The notes beneath the pieces are model-generated. The model was not told the DNA's origin. It did no database searches and was given only the letters and a program-made list of their open reading frames with translations. DNA of 36,149 bases from Bacteroidales bacterium (lineage in GTDB: Bacteria > Bacteroidota > Bacteroidia > Bacteroidales > 4484-276): positions 1 to 36,149 of the forward strand of contig JAIOZV010000009.1 of assembly GCA_021740425.1 (NCBI GenBank), read 5' to 3'. The position numbers and the translations under genes were made by a program. Within the stretch, counting starts at the first letter, position 1. Each line of letters begins with the position of its first letter. Of this stretch, positions 24,607 to 33,573 are shown piece by piece.

Positions 24607-26052
24607 ATGGCAAATGATGAAAATGTATTGATCGACAACGTCACCAGGGGTGAATATAAATATGGATTTTATACGGATATCGAAATGGACACAGCCCCTG
24701 TGGGCTTGAGTGAAGATACCATCAGGTTTATTTCAGCAAAGAAAAGTGAACCCCAATGGCTGCTTGATTTCAGGTTAAAGGCCTACCAGCACTGGCTTAC
24801 TCTTGAGGAGCCTGACTGGGCTCATTTGCACCATCCACCCATAAAATATCAGGAAATTATTTATTTCGCAGCTCCCAAAAAAAAGGAACTGGCAAGCCTG
24901 GATGAAGTTGATCCCGACCTCCTGGAAACCTTCAATAAGCTGGGAATATCGCTCGAAGAGCAGAAAAGGTTGTCGGGTGTTGCAGTGGATGCTGTGATAG
25001 ACAGCGTTTCGGTGAAAACAACTTTTACCAAAACCCTTCAAAAACATGGTATTATTTTTAGCTCCTTCAGCGAAGCTGTTCAAAATCATCCCGACCTGAT
25101 CAAAAAATACATGGCTTCTGTGGTGCCTTACACTGACAACTATTTCGCAGCACTTAACTCGGCGGTTTTTTCGGACGGCTCGTTTTGTTACATCCCGAAA
25201 GGTGTGCGTTGCCCGGTTGAGCTTTCTACCTATTTCAGGATAAATGCCGCCAATACAGGGCAATTTGAACGTACACTGATAGTGGCAGACGAAGGAAGTT
25301 ATGTTAGTTATCTTGAAGGTTGCACAGCCCCGATGCGCGATGAAAACCAGTTGCATGCAGCCATTGTTGAAATTATTGCTTTGAAAGATGCAGAAGTTAA
25401 ATATTCGACGGTGCAAAACTGGTATCCCGGCAACTCGGAAGGTAAAGGTGGTGTTTACAATTTTGTAACAAAACGTGGGATGTGCCGCGGGGCAAATTCT
25501 AAAATTTCGTGGACACAGGTGGAAACCGGTTCAGCAATTACATGGAAATATCCGAGTTGCATTTTAATGGGTGACAATTCTGTTGGAGAATTTTATTCGG
25601 TGGCTGTCACCAATAATTACCAACAAGCCGACACAGGATCAAAAATGATTCATTTGGGTAAAAATACGAAGAGTACAATCATTTCGAAGGGGATTTCTGC
25701 CGGACACAGCAACAACAGCTACCGCGGCCTGGTACGTATGTCGCGAAGAGCTGAAAACTCCCGTAACTTTTCGCAGTGCGATTCGCTGCTTTTGGGGGAT
25801 AAATGCGGAGCTCACACTTATCCTTACATACACAACGAAAACAAATCATCGATTATCGAGCATGAGGCAACCACCTCCAAAATTTCGGAAGACCAGTTGT
25901 TTTATTGCTTGCAAAGGGGCATCAGTGAAGAAAACGCCATTGGCCTCATCGTGAATGGTTATGCGAAGGAAGTTCTCAAAAAGTTGCCCATGGAATTTGC
26001 TGTGGAAGCGCAAAAGTTACTCACAATAAGTTTGGAGGGTAGTGTGGGTTAA
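24607..26052 (+). CDS. sufB: Fe-S cluster scaffold SufB
   Basis: 481 aa from ATG 24607 ([28 protein letters not shown]). SufB forms the SufBC2D complex on which cytoplasmic Fe-S clusters are built. Typical blocks are [89 protein letters not shown] and [24 protein letters not shown]. This last block includes the cysteine corresponding to the catalytic one in characterised SufB. The C-terminus [27 protein letters not shown] is the SufC-binding end. The window shows only B, C and D in the operon. Confidence 0.97.
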   Translation: MANDENVLIDNVTRGEYKYGFYTDIEMDTAPVGLSEDTIRFISAKKSEPQWLLDFRLKAYQHWLTLEEPDWAHLHHPPIKYQEIIYFAAPKKKELASLDEVDPDLLETFNKLGISLEEQKRLSGVAVDAVIDSVSVKTTFTKTLQKHGIIFSSFSEAVQNHPDLIKKYMASVVPYTDNYFAALNSAVFSDGSFCYIPKGVRCPVELSTYFRINAANTGQFERTLIVADEGSYVSYLEGCTAPMRDENQLHAAIVEIIALKDAEVKYSTVQNWYPGNSEGKGGVYNFVTKRGMCRGANSKISWTQVETGSAITWKYPSCILMGDNSVGEFYSVAVTNNYQQADTGSKMIHLGKNTKSTIISKGISAGHSNNSYRGLVRMSRRAENSRNFSQCDSLLLGDKCGAHTYPYIHNENKSSIIEHEATTSKISEDQLFYCLQRGISEENAIGLIVNGYAKEVLKKLPMEFAVEAQKLLTISLEGSVG

Positions 26053-26116
26053 CACACTGATTTACAAAAAAGCGGGCATTTTCAGCAAGAAAATAAGAAA
26101 TTTCGTGATACTAAAA

Positions 26117-26135
26117 AGACAAGGCTTGCTTGTCT
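26117..26135 (+). other. Intercistronic hairpin between sufB and sufC
   Basis: AGACAAG-GCTTG-CTTGTCT is a perfect 7-bp stem in the 114-bp sufB-sufC gap, with no long U-tract. It could be an attenuator or an RNA-processing or stability element that sets different levels of B versus C and D. Confidence 0.45.
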
Positions 26136-26166
26136 GTTTCAAAAATAAAATACAAAAAACAATACA

Positions 26167-26916
26167 ATGTTATCAATTAAGAATTTGCATGTAAGCATCG
26201 AAGGCAAAGAAATCATAAAAGGATTGAACCTTGAGGTTCACCCCGGCGAAGTACATGCGATCATGGGACCAAACGGAACCGGAAAATCTACTTTGGCTGC
26301 TGTAATTGCAGGCCGTGAAGGAATTTACGAAGTTACCGAAGGTGAGATTTTTTACAAAGGCAAAGATATTTCGGAGATGGCTATCGAGGATCGTGCCCGC
26401 GAAGGAATTTTTCTTGGGTTTCAATATCCGGTGGAAATTCCGGGAGTGAGTATTACCAATTTTATGCGGACTGCCATTAATGAAATCAGGCAATACAAGG
26501 GGCTGGAACAAATATCGGCAGCCAATTTTCTGAAGGATATGGAAGAAGCCAAGAAACTTGTGGGAATCCAGTCGAAATTGACCAACCGATCGGTGAATGA
26601 AGGATTCTCGGGTGGCGAGAAAAAGAAAAATGAAATTTTTCAGATGGCCATGCTCAAGCCCGACCTCGCCATTTTGGATGAAACCGATTCAGGCCTTGAT
26701 ATTGATGCCCTGAAAGTGGTTGCCAACGGTGTAAACGCCCTCAAAACTGATCAAAATGCTACCATTGTTATCACGCATTATCAGCGACTTCTCGATTACA
26801 TTATTCCTGATTTTGTGCATGTTTTGTACAATGGCAGAATTGTTAAATCAGGAGGGAAAGAACTTGCATTAGAACTGGAATCTAAAGGTTACGACTGGCT
26901 AAAAGCCGAAGCTTAA
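26167..26916 (+). CDS. sufC: Fe-S assembly ATPase SufC
   Basis: 249 aa ABC-type ATPase that pairs with SufB and SufD. Walker A is GPNGTGKST (34-42). The Q-loop reads GFQYPVEIPGVS, the Suf-specific form. The signature is GFSGGEKKKNEI. Walker B is LAILDETDSGLDIDAL, again with the Suf-type Asp-Glu-Thr-Asp, and the switch histidine is in VITHYQRLL. No transmembrane domain is present, as expected. sufD starts 4 nt after the stop. Confidence 0.98.
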   Translation: MLSIKNLHVSIEGKEIIKGLNLEVHPGEVHAIMGPNGTGKSTLAAVIAGREGIYEVTEGEIFYKGKDISEMAIEDRAREGIFLGFQYPVEIPGVSITNFMRTAINEIRQYKGLEQISAANFLKDMEEAKKLVGIQSKLTNRSVNEGFSGGEKKKNEIFQMAMLKPDLAILDETDSGLDIDALKVVANGVNALKTDQNATIVITHYQRLLDYIIPDFVHVLYNGRIVKSGGKELALELESKGYDWLKAEA

Positions 26917-26920
26917 AATC

Positions 26921-28336
26921 ATGGAAACAAAAACATCACATACAGCACTCGGTCAAAAAATGATTCAAACTTTTGAAGATAATGAAAAGCTTATCTTCAG
27001 GAATGATTCATCAACGATTGTTGACCGCCGCAAAAAGGCAATGGAAATTTTCAGGGAGCAGCGATTCCCTGACTCAAAAACCGAGAATTGGCGTAACACT
27101 GACATTTCGAAAGCCCTCGCATTAGATTACAATTATTACCTGGAACCAGGTTTCCAAAAACATGTGGATATCGATAAAATGTTTCAATGCGATATTCCGC
27201 ATCTTCAAACCAAAATGATATCACAGCTTAACGGCTGGTTTATTTCCGAAAATGGAAACCTCACCAAAGATGTACAAGGAGTGATAATAGGGAGTTTGGC
27301 CGGGGCAAAGAAAAATTACAGTGAGCTTGTGGACGCCCATTATGGCCTAATTGCCGATGATATAAAGAGTGGCTTTGTGGCATTAAACAATGCCTTTGCC
27401 GAAGATGGCGTATTTATTTATGTGCCCGACAATGTGGAAGTGAAGGTGCCTTTGCAAATGGTGAACATCATCAACCACGACGAAAATATCTTTATCCAAA
27501 ATCACAACCTGGTGATTATTGGCGAAAACAGTAGCCTGCAACTTGTGCAATGCGATGATTCGGTGGATCATCAGCGTAGCCTCATCAACACAGTTACCGA
27601 AATTTTTGTTGGTAAAAATGCTTCACTCGATCATTATAAACTTCAAAACAAAAACGACAATTCTACACTGATCAACTCTATATTTTTTGACCTGAAGCGT
27701 GATGCCCGTCTCTCTACAAATGCCATTACCCTCAACGGAGGATTGATCAGAAATGAAAATTATGTAACCCTTAACGGCGAAAATTGTGAAGCCAATGTGA
27801 TGGGGGTTTACCTTGTGGATAAGGCACAGCATGTGGATAATCAGATTTTTATTGATCATGCTTTTCCTAATTGTCGAAGTAATGAACTTTTTAAAGGCAT
27901 CATCGACGATAGTGCCCATGCTGTTTTTAATGGCCGCATCCTGGTAAGAAAGGATGCGCAGCACACCAATGCTTATCAAACCAATAAAAATATTTTACTC
28001 ACCGATAAGGCCACAGTAAACACCAAACCCTTTTTGGAAATATATGCAGATGATGTAAAATGCAGCCATGGCGCCACCATTGGCCAAATTGATGAAAATG
28101 CAATGTTTTATCTTAAATCGCGTGGCATTGGTGAGCATAACGCTAAAATGTTGCTGATGTATGCCTTTGCTGCCGAAGTAATCAACAATATCCGGATTGA
28201 ACCACTCAAAATCAGAATTGATGATATGGTGAAAAAACGCCTGCGCGGTGAGTTATCCATTTGCGAACAGTGCGTACTTCATTGTTCTACTATGGAAAAG
28301 GAAATAAAGTTTGAGATTGATTTGAGTAAGGTTTGA
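26921..28336 (+). CDS. sufD: Fe-S cluster assembly protein SufD
   Basis: 471 aa, somewhat longer than the 420-aa E. coli protein, as in other Bacteroidota. The SufBD beta-helix core carries DGVFIYVPDNVEVKVPLQMVNI, NLVIIGENSSLQLVQCDDS, LNGENCEANVMGVYLVDKAQHVDNQIFIDHAFPNCRSNELFKGIIDDSAHAVFNGRILVRKDAQHTNAYQTNKNILL and CSHGATIGQIDENAMFYLKSRGI. The N-terminus (RFPDSKTENWRNTDISKAL) is the usual SufD start. In most Bacteroidota sufS follows; here the gene is followed by a 161-bp gap and the convergent pssA. Confidence 0.96.
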   Translation: METKTSHTALGQKMIQTFEDNEKLIFRNDSSTIVDRRKKAMEIFREQRFPDSKTENWRNTDISKALALDYNYYLEPGFQKHVDIDKMFQCDIPHLQTKMISQLNGWFISENGNLTKDVQGVIIGSLAGAKKNYSELVDAHYGLIADDIKSGFVALNNAFAEDGVFIYVPDNVEVKVPLQMVNIINHDENIFIQNHNLVIIGENSSLQLVQCDDSVDHQRSLINTVTEIFVGKNASLDHYKLQNKNDNSTLINSIFFDLKRDARLSTNAITLNGGLIRNENYVTLNGENCEANVMGVYLVDKAQHVDNQIFIDHAFPNCRSNELFKGIIDDSAHAVFNGRILVRKDAQHTNAYQTNKNILLTDKATVNTKPFLEIYADDVKCSHGATIGQIDENAMFYLKSRGIGEHNAKMLLMYAFAAEVINNIRIEPLKIRIDDMVKKRLRGELSICEQCVLHCSTMEKEIKFEIDLSKV

Positions 28337-28497
28337 GTATTAGAAGTCGAAAGGTTGAGCGAAGCAGCCTGACTCGATCCATCGGGGAAATCCATCTTTT
28401 AAGGATCTGAAAAGTTCAGGACAGCAAGTTAAGAGATTAGAGGCGGTTTTTTTGAAAATAACCAACTTTAAATATTGAACCTTGAATTATCATTATT

Positions 28498-29226
28498 TCA
28501 AGCTCTTGAAAATTTGTTCCCTATTATCGAAATCAGGATATACAATATTACGATGAGTGGAAGGGCATAAAACTTTATCGAAACAAACAAAATAACTGCT
28601 GCGATGATAAGGATAAATCGGTTCTGGTTTTCCTGAAAACGAAAGTTTTTTAACTTCAACGAAAATAGCGGGACAGATGAAACCATCAGCAGCGAAAGCG
28701 ATACTGCCAGCCCAAGTAAAACCCAATAATTTTTCAGAAATGACAACATCGTATCAAGGCCTTCCTTTTCAGCCTGAAAATTTACCAGGGGCAGGGAGGC
28801 AAAAAATAGAGCATTGGCAGGAGTGGGCAGCCCGAGAAATGACTCTGTTTGATTTTCATCGATGTTGAACCTGGCAAGTCTTAGTGCCGAAAATGCAGGG
28901 ATTAAAAATGCGGCAAAGGCCATCAGATTTACATCATTGAAATACAAAAACGGGGCATTGTAGCTTTGCAGCATCAACTGATAAACAATGAACGAAGGTG
29001 CCAGTCCAAAGGAAATTACATCGGCCAAAGAGTCGAGTTGCAGGCCAATGGGTGATTTGGCGTTGAGTAATCGCGCACTCATCCCGTCGAGAAAATCGAA
29101 AATCGCTGCAAAGCCTATAAACCACGCCGACAGCATCAGGTTTCCTTTAAAAGCAAATACTATGGCAATGGAACCGCTAAACAAATTGAGCAGTGTGATG
29201 AAATTTGGAATGTGTTTTTTAATCAA
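28498..29226 (-). CDS. pssA: CDP-diacylglycerol-serine O-phosphatidyltransferase
   Basis: 242 aa, integral membrane, about 7-8 helices. It makes phosphatidylserine, the precursor of phosphatidylethanolamine. The CDP-alcohol phosphatidyltransferase motif is complete: Asp44, Asp47-Gly48, Ala51-Arg52, Gly61, Asp65 and Asp69 (DFLDGMSARLLNAKSPIGLQLDSLAD). The start IKKHIPNFITLLNLFSG is typical of the Bacteroidota/Firmicutes-type PssA. The start codon appears to be TTG at 29226; no ATG lies between it and the stop of the previous gene, which is in the same frame 12 nt upstream. It is probably co-transcribed with the receiver gene and possibly the Crp/Fnr gene. Confidence 0.95.
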   Translation of the reverse strand: MIKKHIPNFITLLNLFSGSIAIVFAFKGNLMLSAWFIGFAAIFDFLDGMSARLLNAKSPIGLQLDSLADVISFGLAPSFIVYQLMLQSYNAPFLYFNDVNLMAFAAFLIPAFSALRLARFNIDENQTESFLGLPTPANALFFASLPLVNFQAEKEGLDTMLSFLKNYWVLLGLAVSLSLLMVSSVPLFSLKLKNFRFQENQNRFILIIAAVILFVSIKFYALPLIVILYILISIIGNKFSRA

Positions 29227-29238
29227 AATTACTTTTGT

Positions 29239-29634
29239 TTAAAGGTTGCCAATATATTTTTCAATAGTAGAAAGGAAGATTTGTTTTCGAATGGGCTTTG
29301 AGATGTAATCGTTGCAGCCTGCCTGAATGCTTTTTTCCCTGTCGCCGACCATGGCATAAGCCGTTTGTGCTATTACAGGGATGTCCTGGTTGAACTCACG
29401 AATTTTTCTTGTAGCATCAAAACCGTTCATGGTTTTTAACTGGATGTCCATCAAAACCATATCAATCTCCGTGTTATTCCTGCATGTTTCCACAGCTTCA
29501 ACACCATCCAATACCCAAATAATTTTGGCTTTTGTTCTTTTTAAAAAAGTTTCGAGAAGCTCATAATTATTCTTGTTGTCTTCAACAATTAAAAATGTTT
29601 TTTCACTCCAGTTATATTCATTTGATGCCATCAT
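29239..29634 (-). CDS. Stand-alone CheY-like response regulator
   Basis: 131 aa: a single receiver domain with no output domain. Acidic pair Glu18-Asp19 (IVEDN), phospho-acceptor Asp63 (VLMDIQL), switch Thr91 (AQTAYA) and Lys113 (SKPI) are all present, so it should be phosphorylated. It lacks a DNA-binding domain and so must act through a partner protein or as a phosphate sink; this shape is common in hybrid histidine kinase systems. No kinase is in the window. It sits 54 bp after the Crp/Fnr gene and 12 nt before pssA, in the same reading frame as pssA. Confidence 0.92.
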   Translation of the reverse strand: MMASNEYNWSEKTFLIVEDNKNNYELLETFLKRTKAKIIWVLDGVEAVETCRNNTEIDMVLMDIQLKTMNGFDATRKIREFNQDIPVIAQTAYAMVGDREKSIQAGCNDYISKPIRKQIFLSTIEKYIGNL

Positions 29635-29688
29635 TTCAACATTATCTTTTTATGATGAAAGGCTGCTAAATTATGAAATATTTAATCA

Positions 29689-30405
29689 TTATCCAGTGGC
29701 GCTGATTCTTTTTAATTTATCCACCTCAAGTATTTTCATCCTTTTTCCACTCATGTCGATTATATGGTCATCTTTAAAGTCCTTCAGAATTCTGATGGCA
29801 CTTTCGGTTGACATTCCTGTAAGTTCAGCAAGGTCTTTTCTTGAAATGCACAATTCGAAATCCAGCGATTTATAAATCTTATGCGAAAGGCACAATATAA
29901 TATCGGCCAATCGTCCGTGCAACTGCTTTTGCGTAAGGCTAAAAAATCTGTCGTAAAGCATCACCATGTTATGGTTGATGATGTTGGTCATTTCGCTGGC
30001 GAACAGGCCATTTTGATTCATCAGGTTTTTAACCACATTGATATCGTAGGAATAAATATCAGTATCAATTAAAGCTTTGGTGGAGTAATGAAATACATTA
30101 TCCACCGAAATCGACTGAAGTCCGATGAGGCTTCCCGCGGGAACAATGGCAATGATCAGGTTGCTGTTGCCATTTTCGAGATATGTTTTAACGATGCCTT
30201 GTTTGATAAAAAAAATATTGGAGGCAAATGCTCCCTGCTTATTAATAATTTCGCCTTTCCTGAATGAGAGCTGGATGCGGCTTCTGTTCAATGTTTCCAT
30301 CTCTTCAACCAACAGCCGTCTGAAAAGCGGTGTGTCTGTTGGAGCCTTCATGCAGTGAATAGCCCCGGATGAATTACCGGGTGTAAGTTCGTCAATGTAT
30401 TCCAT
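29689..30405 (-). CDS. Crp/Fnr-family transcription regulator
   Basis: 238 aa. The cyclic-nucleotide-binding-like beta-roll covers about residues 28-140 (SFRKGEIINKQGAFASNIFFIKQGIVKTYL...IAIVPAGSLIGLQS), a dimer helix follows, and the C-terminal winged helix (about 165-230) reads GRLADIILCLSHKI...ISRKDLAELTGMSTESAIRILKDFKDDHIIDMSGKRMKI, with the recognition helix at STESAIRILKDF. The cysteines needed for an Fnr 4Fe-4S cluster are not all visible (one near residue 18), so it is more likely a ligand or redox sensor of another kind. It heads a minus-strand run with the receiver and pssA. A 15-bp palindrome upstream is a candidate operator. Confidence 0.9.
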   Translation of the reverse strand: MEYIDELTPGNSSGAIHCMKAPTDTPLFRRLLVEEMETLNRSRIQLSFRKGEIINKQGAFASNIFFIKQGIVKTYLENGNSNLIIAIVPAGSLIGLQSISVDNVFHYSTKALIDTDIYSYDINVVKNLMNQNGLFASEMTNIINHNMVMLYDRFFSLTQKQLHGRLADIILCLSHKIYKSLDFELCISRKDLAELTGMSTESAIRILKDFKDDHIIDMSGKRMKILEVDKLKRISATG

Positions 30406-30448
30406 ATTTTCCGCAATATTTTATGAATAGCAAAATTAACAAAATATC

Positions 30449-30463
30449 ATCATTTGAAATGAT
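30449..30463. promoter_or_regulatory. Candidate operator between the Crp/Fnr gene and the porin
   Basis: ATCATTT-G-AAATGAT is a perfect 7+1+7 palindrome, 43 bp before the regulator ATG and 84 bp before the porin -33 region. Its size and symmetry suit a Crp/Fnr dimer, though the sequence differs from the E. coli TTGAT...ATCAA half-sites. Confidence 0.5.
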
Positions 30464-30546
30464 ATGAATCAATAAAAAAAATGGACGACATCATTCAATG
30501 AGTATGGATTTTAATTGCCGTTGACTTAAAAACTTTTGAATTGTGC

Positions 30547-30575
30547 TTGCTAATTCTTAACAAATCTTAATTTTG
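30547..30575 (+). promoter_or_regulatory. Promoter of the alginate-export-type porin
   Basis: TTG at 30547-30549, 18 nt, then TAATTTTG at 30568-30575 (TAnnTTTG). It lies 62 nt before ATG 30638. Confidence 0.65.
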
Positions 30576-30637
30576 GAACATGATTAAAGGGTTTGGGTTT
30601 AATGTTACAAAGTTTCGATTCAATTAAATCAATAACT

Positions 30638-31939
30638 ATGAAGAAAATATTCCTTATTGTTGCACTTAATCTGTTCGTTTTTACTGCTGTAGAAGCCCAG
30701 TTTTCAATTTCTGCCCAGCTCCGGCCCAGGGCCGAAATGGATAATGGTGTTTCAAGCCCCAGAAATGATACTGGCAACACACAATATTACATTTCCCAAA
30801 GAAGCCGGATTAATCTGGATTATAATGCTGACAAATTCCAGATGCGTTTTTCGCTGCAGGACGTTCGCATTTGGGGAAATGGTGACATTTATTCCAGCAC
30901 CGGTATTTTTAGTTCCACTAACAGTATGGATATTTACGAAGCCTGGTTTAAAATAAAATTCGGAACAAAATCTGACCTTACCATTGGCAGGCAGGAACTT
31001 AATTATGACGGCCAGCGACTGATTGCATGGAGAAACTGGAATCAATATGGTTTAACTTATGATGCAGTAGTTTTCAATCATAAAAATAATAGTTGGGATA
31101 TTAATGCAGGATTATCATACAACAATATGATGAATGTTTCCAATGGCAGGCTTTTGGAAAGTGGTGAACTGTTTAACAGCACCAACCTGATGAAGATGTT
31201 CAATTTTCTGAGGATTAAAAAAACTTTCAGCGATAAACTTTCGGCTTCGTTTATTGCAACTGCTGCAGGGTATCAAAAATCAAGCGATATTCATGTTTTG
31301 TATCTGATGGGAACAGCCGGTGCATGGGCAGCTTATAAATCAGGAAATTTTGAAGCATCTGCAAATGCTTACTATCAATTCGGAAAAGCACAATCGGGGA
31401 AAAAAGTTAGCGCCTACATGTTGACCTTCGATCCAAAATACAAAACCGGAAGATTAAAGTTTGGTGCCGGCATCGATTATATCTCCGGCGATAATGCCAC
31501 AAGCAGTGATTACGGTGAAAAAGTAAAAACTTTCAATATCATGTACGGAGCTGTGTTTGCCTATTATGGTTGGATGAATTATTATTCCTTTATGGCGGGT
31601 TCAACAAAAAATGGAGGATTGCTTGATGTTTATCCAAATATTGAGTTTTCCTTCGGGAATAATCATAAACTCCGATCATATTTTCATTTCTTTAGCCTGG
31701 CCAATGCCATTCAACTCGGAGGGGGTGTGATTGATGATAAAAGTCTCGGTCAGGAGCTGGATTTCATGTACATCTATAACTATTCCAAAGATTTGACTTT
31801 GCAGGCAGGTGTTTCTTATTATTTTTCAACCGAAACCCTTGAGAAGGTAAAAGGTGTGGAAGTTGGAAATATCAGTTCGCCATACTGGGCCTGGATCATG
31901 CTTACCTTTAAACCTACACTTTTTTCAACAAAACAGTAA
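30638..31939 (+). CDS. Outer-membrane porin, alginate-export-family-like
   Basis: 433 aa from ATG 30638 (MKKIFLIVALNLFVFTAVEAQFSI), which gives a clean Sec signal peptide cut after VEA; the longer frame from 30593 would bury it. The mature protein alternates short amphipathic strands with turns: RSRINLDYNADKFQMRFSLQDVRIWGN, IYEAWFKIKFGTKSDLTIGRQELNYDGQRLIAWRNWNQYGLTYDAVVF. This pattern, including the GRQEL.YDGQRLI motif, is that of the alginate-export (AlgE-like) 18-strand porin family as found in Bacteroidota, whose substrates vary widely; alginate itself should not be assumed. It may be controlled by the adjacent Crp/Fnr regulator. Confidence 0.82.
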   Translation: MKKIFLIVALNLFVFTAVEAQFSISAQLRPRAEMDNGVSSPRNDTGNTQYYISQRSRINLDYNADKFQMRFSLQDVRIWGNGDIYSSTGIFSSTNSMDIYEAWFKIKFGTKSDLTIGRQELNYDGQRLIAWRNWNQYGLTYDAVVFNHKNNSWDINAGLSYNNMMNVSNGRLLESGELFNSTNLMKMFNFLRIKKTFSDKLSASFIATAAGYQKSSDIHVLYLMGTAGAWAAYKSGNFEASANAYYQFGKAQSGKKVSAYMLTFDPKYKTGRLKFGAGIDYISGDNATSSDYGEKVKTFNIMYGAVFAYYGWMNYYSFMAGSTKNGGLLDVYPNIEFSFGNNHKLRSYFHFFSLANAIQLGGGVIDDKSLGQELDFMYIYNYSKDLTLQAGVSYYFSTETLEKVKGVEVGNISSPYWAWIMLTFKPTLFSTKQ

Positions 31940-31959
31940 TCAGAAAAAAACAATACCAA

Positions 31960-32208
31960 ATGAGTATTGATGAATTTATGTCGATGTCCAAACCTGAAAG
32001 GGTACACCGGGTGCTCACCGGGGGCAACGAGCTCATGTATCGAATTTATTTGCATTACACCATCAAATTGTTTTACTTCTCTGATTTTTTTGTTGAGATA
32101 TGGTATTTGCCATCTTCCAACAAAATCGATAATATCAGAATTGTGGAAATGGATGATGTGATGCATTTGTATGATAAAGAAATTGACATCACAGATCTAT
32201 TTAAATAA
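31960..32208 (+). CDS. Conserved-looking small protein upstream of queA
   Basis: 82 aa, soluble: MSIDEFMSMSKPERVHRVLTGG, then an aromatic-rich middle (YRIYLHYTIKLFYFSDFFVEIWYLPS), then an acidic tail (IVEMDDVMHLYDKEIDITDLFK). No domain is recognised. The stop codon is directly followed, with no spacer, by the queA ATG at 32209, so translation is very probably coupled; it starts 20 bp after the porin stop. It could be a small fold with a helix followed by a four-stranded sheet, but this is only a guess from the residue pattern. Confidence 0.7.
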   Translation: MSIDEFMSMSKPERVHRVLTGGNELMYRIYLHYTIKLFYFSDFFVEIWYLPSSNKIDNIRIVEMDDVMHLYDKEIDITDLFK

Positions 32209-33429
32209 ATGCTTGAAACACCTGACTTTTCCTTAATCGACATCAATAGTTTTAATTATGCGCTTCCCGATAACCGGATAGCAAAATTCCCTATGGAAAA
32301 CCGTGACGAATCCAAACTTTTGGTTCACCATGGTAATGCTATCGCTGAAGACATTTTTAAAAATGTATCATCTTACCTGCCTGTTGAAAGCTTGCTTATT
32401 GTAAACAATACCCGCGTGGTCAGGGCACGTTTATTTTTCAGGAAAGCCACAGGCGCAAATATTGAAATATTTTGCCTTGAACCCCTTGAGCCCACCTGCG
32501 AAATACAGATGGCTTTTCAGCAAAAGGGAGAGGCTGTGTGGCAGTGTATGGTCGGGAATGCAAGGCGATGGAAATCGGAAATTCTGCAAACAGAGCTTTG
32601 TGTGAATGCTGAAAGAATTGTACTGCATGCCCAAAAGATCAAAAAAAATGAAGGGACATATCTGGTAAAGTTTCAGTGGAATCAGGATTTAAGCTTTGCA
32701 CAAGTACTTGAAGCATTGGGTAAAATTCCTCTTCCTCCATATCTGCATCGCGATGCCATCGAAAGCGATTCCCAAACCTATCAAACAGTTTATGCCCGTT
32801 TTGATGGCTCTGTGGCAGCACCCACGGCCGGCTTGCATTTCACGGCAGATGTTTTCGAAAGTTTAAAAAATAAGCACATTAAACTGTCGGATTTAACGCT
32901 CCATGTTGGAGCCGGAACCTTCAAGCCTGTCGGACATGAAGGTTTGGAGAATCACGAAATGCACACCGAACAGGTTTTGGTTAGCAAAGCTTTGCTGCAC
33001 GATATCCTGAAATATGAAGGAAAAATAACTGCTGTTGGCACAACATCCGTTCGCACTTTGGAAAGCCTGTATTGGTTTGGCGTGAAACTGGCTGAAAACC
33101 CTGAAGCAATTTTTAACATCAGTCAATTCGATCCCTATCAAAGTGATTGGAATAAAGATGTTACAGGCACAGAGGCCATCAGAAATATTTTGAAATATAT
33201 GGAGAAAAAAAACCTTGAGATACTTGGTGGTTCTACCCAATTGATGATTGTTCCCGGCTACAGATTCAGGGTGATCAACGGGATGATTACCAATTTTCAT
33301 CAGCCCCGCAGCACACTTTTGCTCCTTATTTCGGCATGGTTGGGAGATGAGTGGAAAAGCGTTTACAGCTATGCCATGGAAAATGATTTCAGATTCCTCA
33401 GCTATGGCGACAGTTGTTTGTTTCTATAA
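32209..33429 (+). CDS. queA: S-adenosylmethionine:tRNA ribosyltransferase-isomerase
   Basis: 406 aa, about 50 longer than the E. coli enzyme. It transfers and isomerises the ribosyl group of SAM to preQ1 at tRNA position 34 to form epoxyqueuosine. Recognisable blocks: LPDNRIAKFPMENRDESKLLV, LIVNNTRVVRARLFFRKATGANIEIFCLEP, KIPLPPYLHR, QTVYARFDGSVAAPTAGLHFT, LHVGAGTFKPV, TAVGTTSVRTLES, and INGMITNFHQPRSTLLLLISAWLG. All motifs are in order. The extra length is in the middle and C-terminal loops. The other queuosine genes are not in the window. Confidence 0.96.
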   Translation: MLETPDFSLIDINSFNYALPDNRIAKFPMENRDESKLLVHHGNAIAEDIFKNVSSYLPVESLLIVNNTRVVRARLFFRKATGANIEIFCLEPLEPTCEIQMAFQQKGEAVWQCMVGNARRWKSEILQTELCVNAERIVLHAQKIKKNEGTYLVKFQWNQDLSFAQVLEALGKIPLPPYLHRDAIESDSQTYQTVYARFDGSVAAPTAGLHFTADVFESLKNKHIKLSDLTLHVGAGTFKPVGHEGLENHEMHTEQVLVSKALLHDILKYEGKITAVGTTSVRTLESLYWFGVKLAENPEAIFNISQFDPYQSDWNKDVTGTEAIRNILKYMEKKNLEILGGSTQLMIVPGYRFRVINGMITNFHQPRSTLLLLISAWLGDEWKSVYSYAMENDFRFLSYGDSCLFL

Positions 33430-33443
33430 ATTTCACCCCTTGT

Positions 33444-33547
33444 AGTCAGGGCTTGATTTGGCAAAGTTGAAAAAGAGTCAAAGTCAAAGTCAGGGCTTGA
33501 CTCCCCCCGGAAAAAGTCAGGGCTTGACTTTAAGTCAAGCCCTGACT
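33444..33547. repeat. Three copies of AGTCAGGGCTTGA ending in a 33-bp palindrome
   Basis: Direct copies at 33444-33456, 33488-33502 and 33515-33530. The third copy, AGTCAGGGCTTGACTT, is followed after one base by its exact reverse complement (33532-33547), forming a perfect 16-bp hairpin. Short AGTCAA units lie between the copies. It begins 14 nt after the queA stop and could terminate queA or be a repeat of the REP type. Confidence 0.85.
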
Positions 33548-33573
33548 GATAAAATACAGCTACCGGTTACAAT

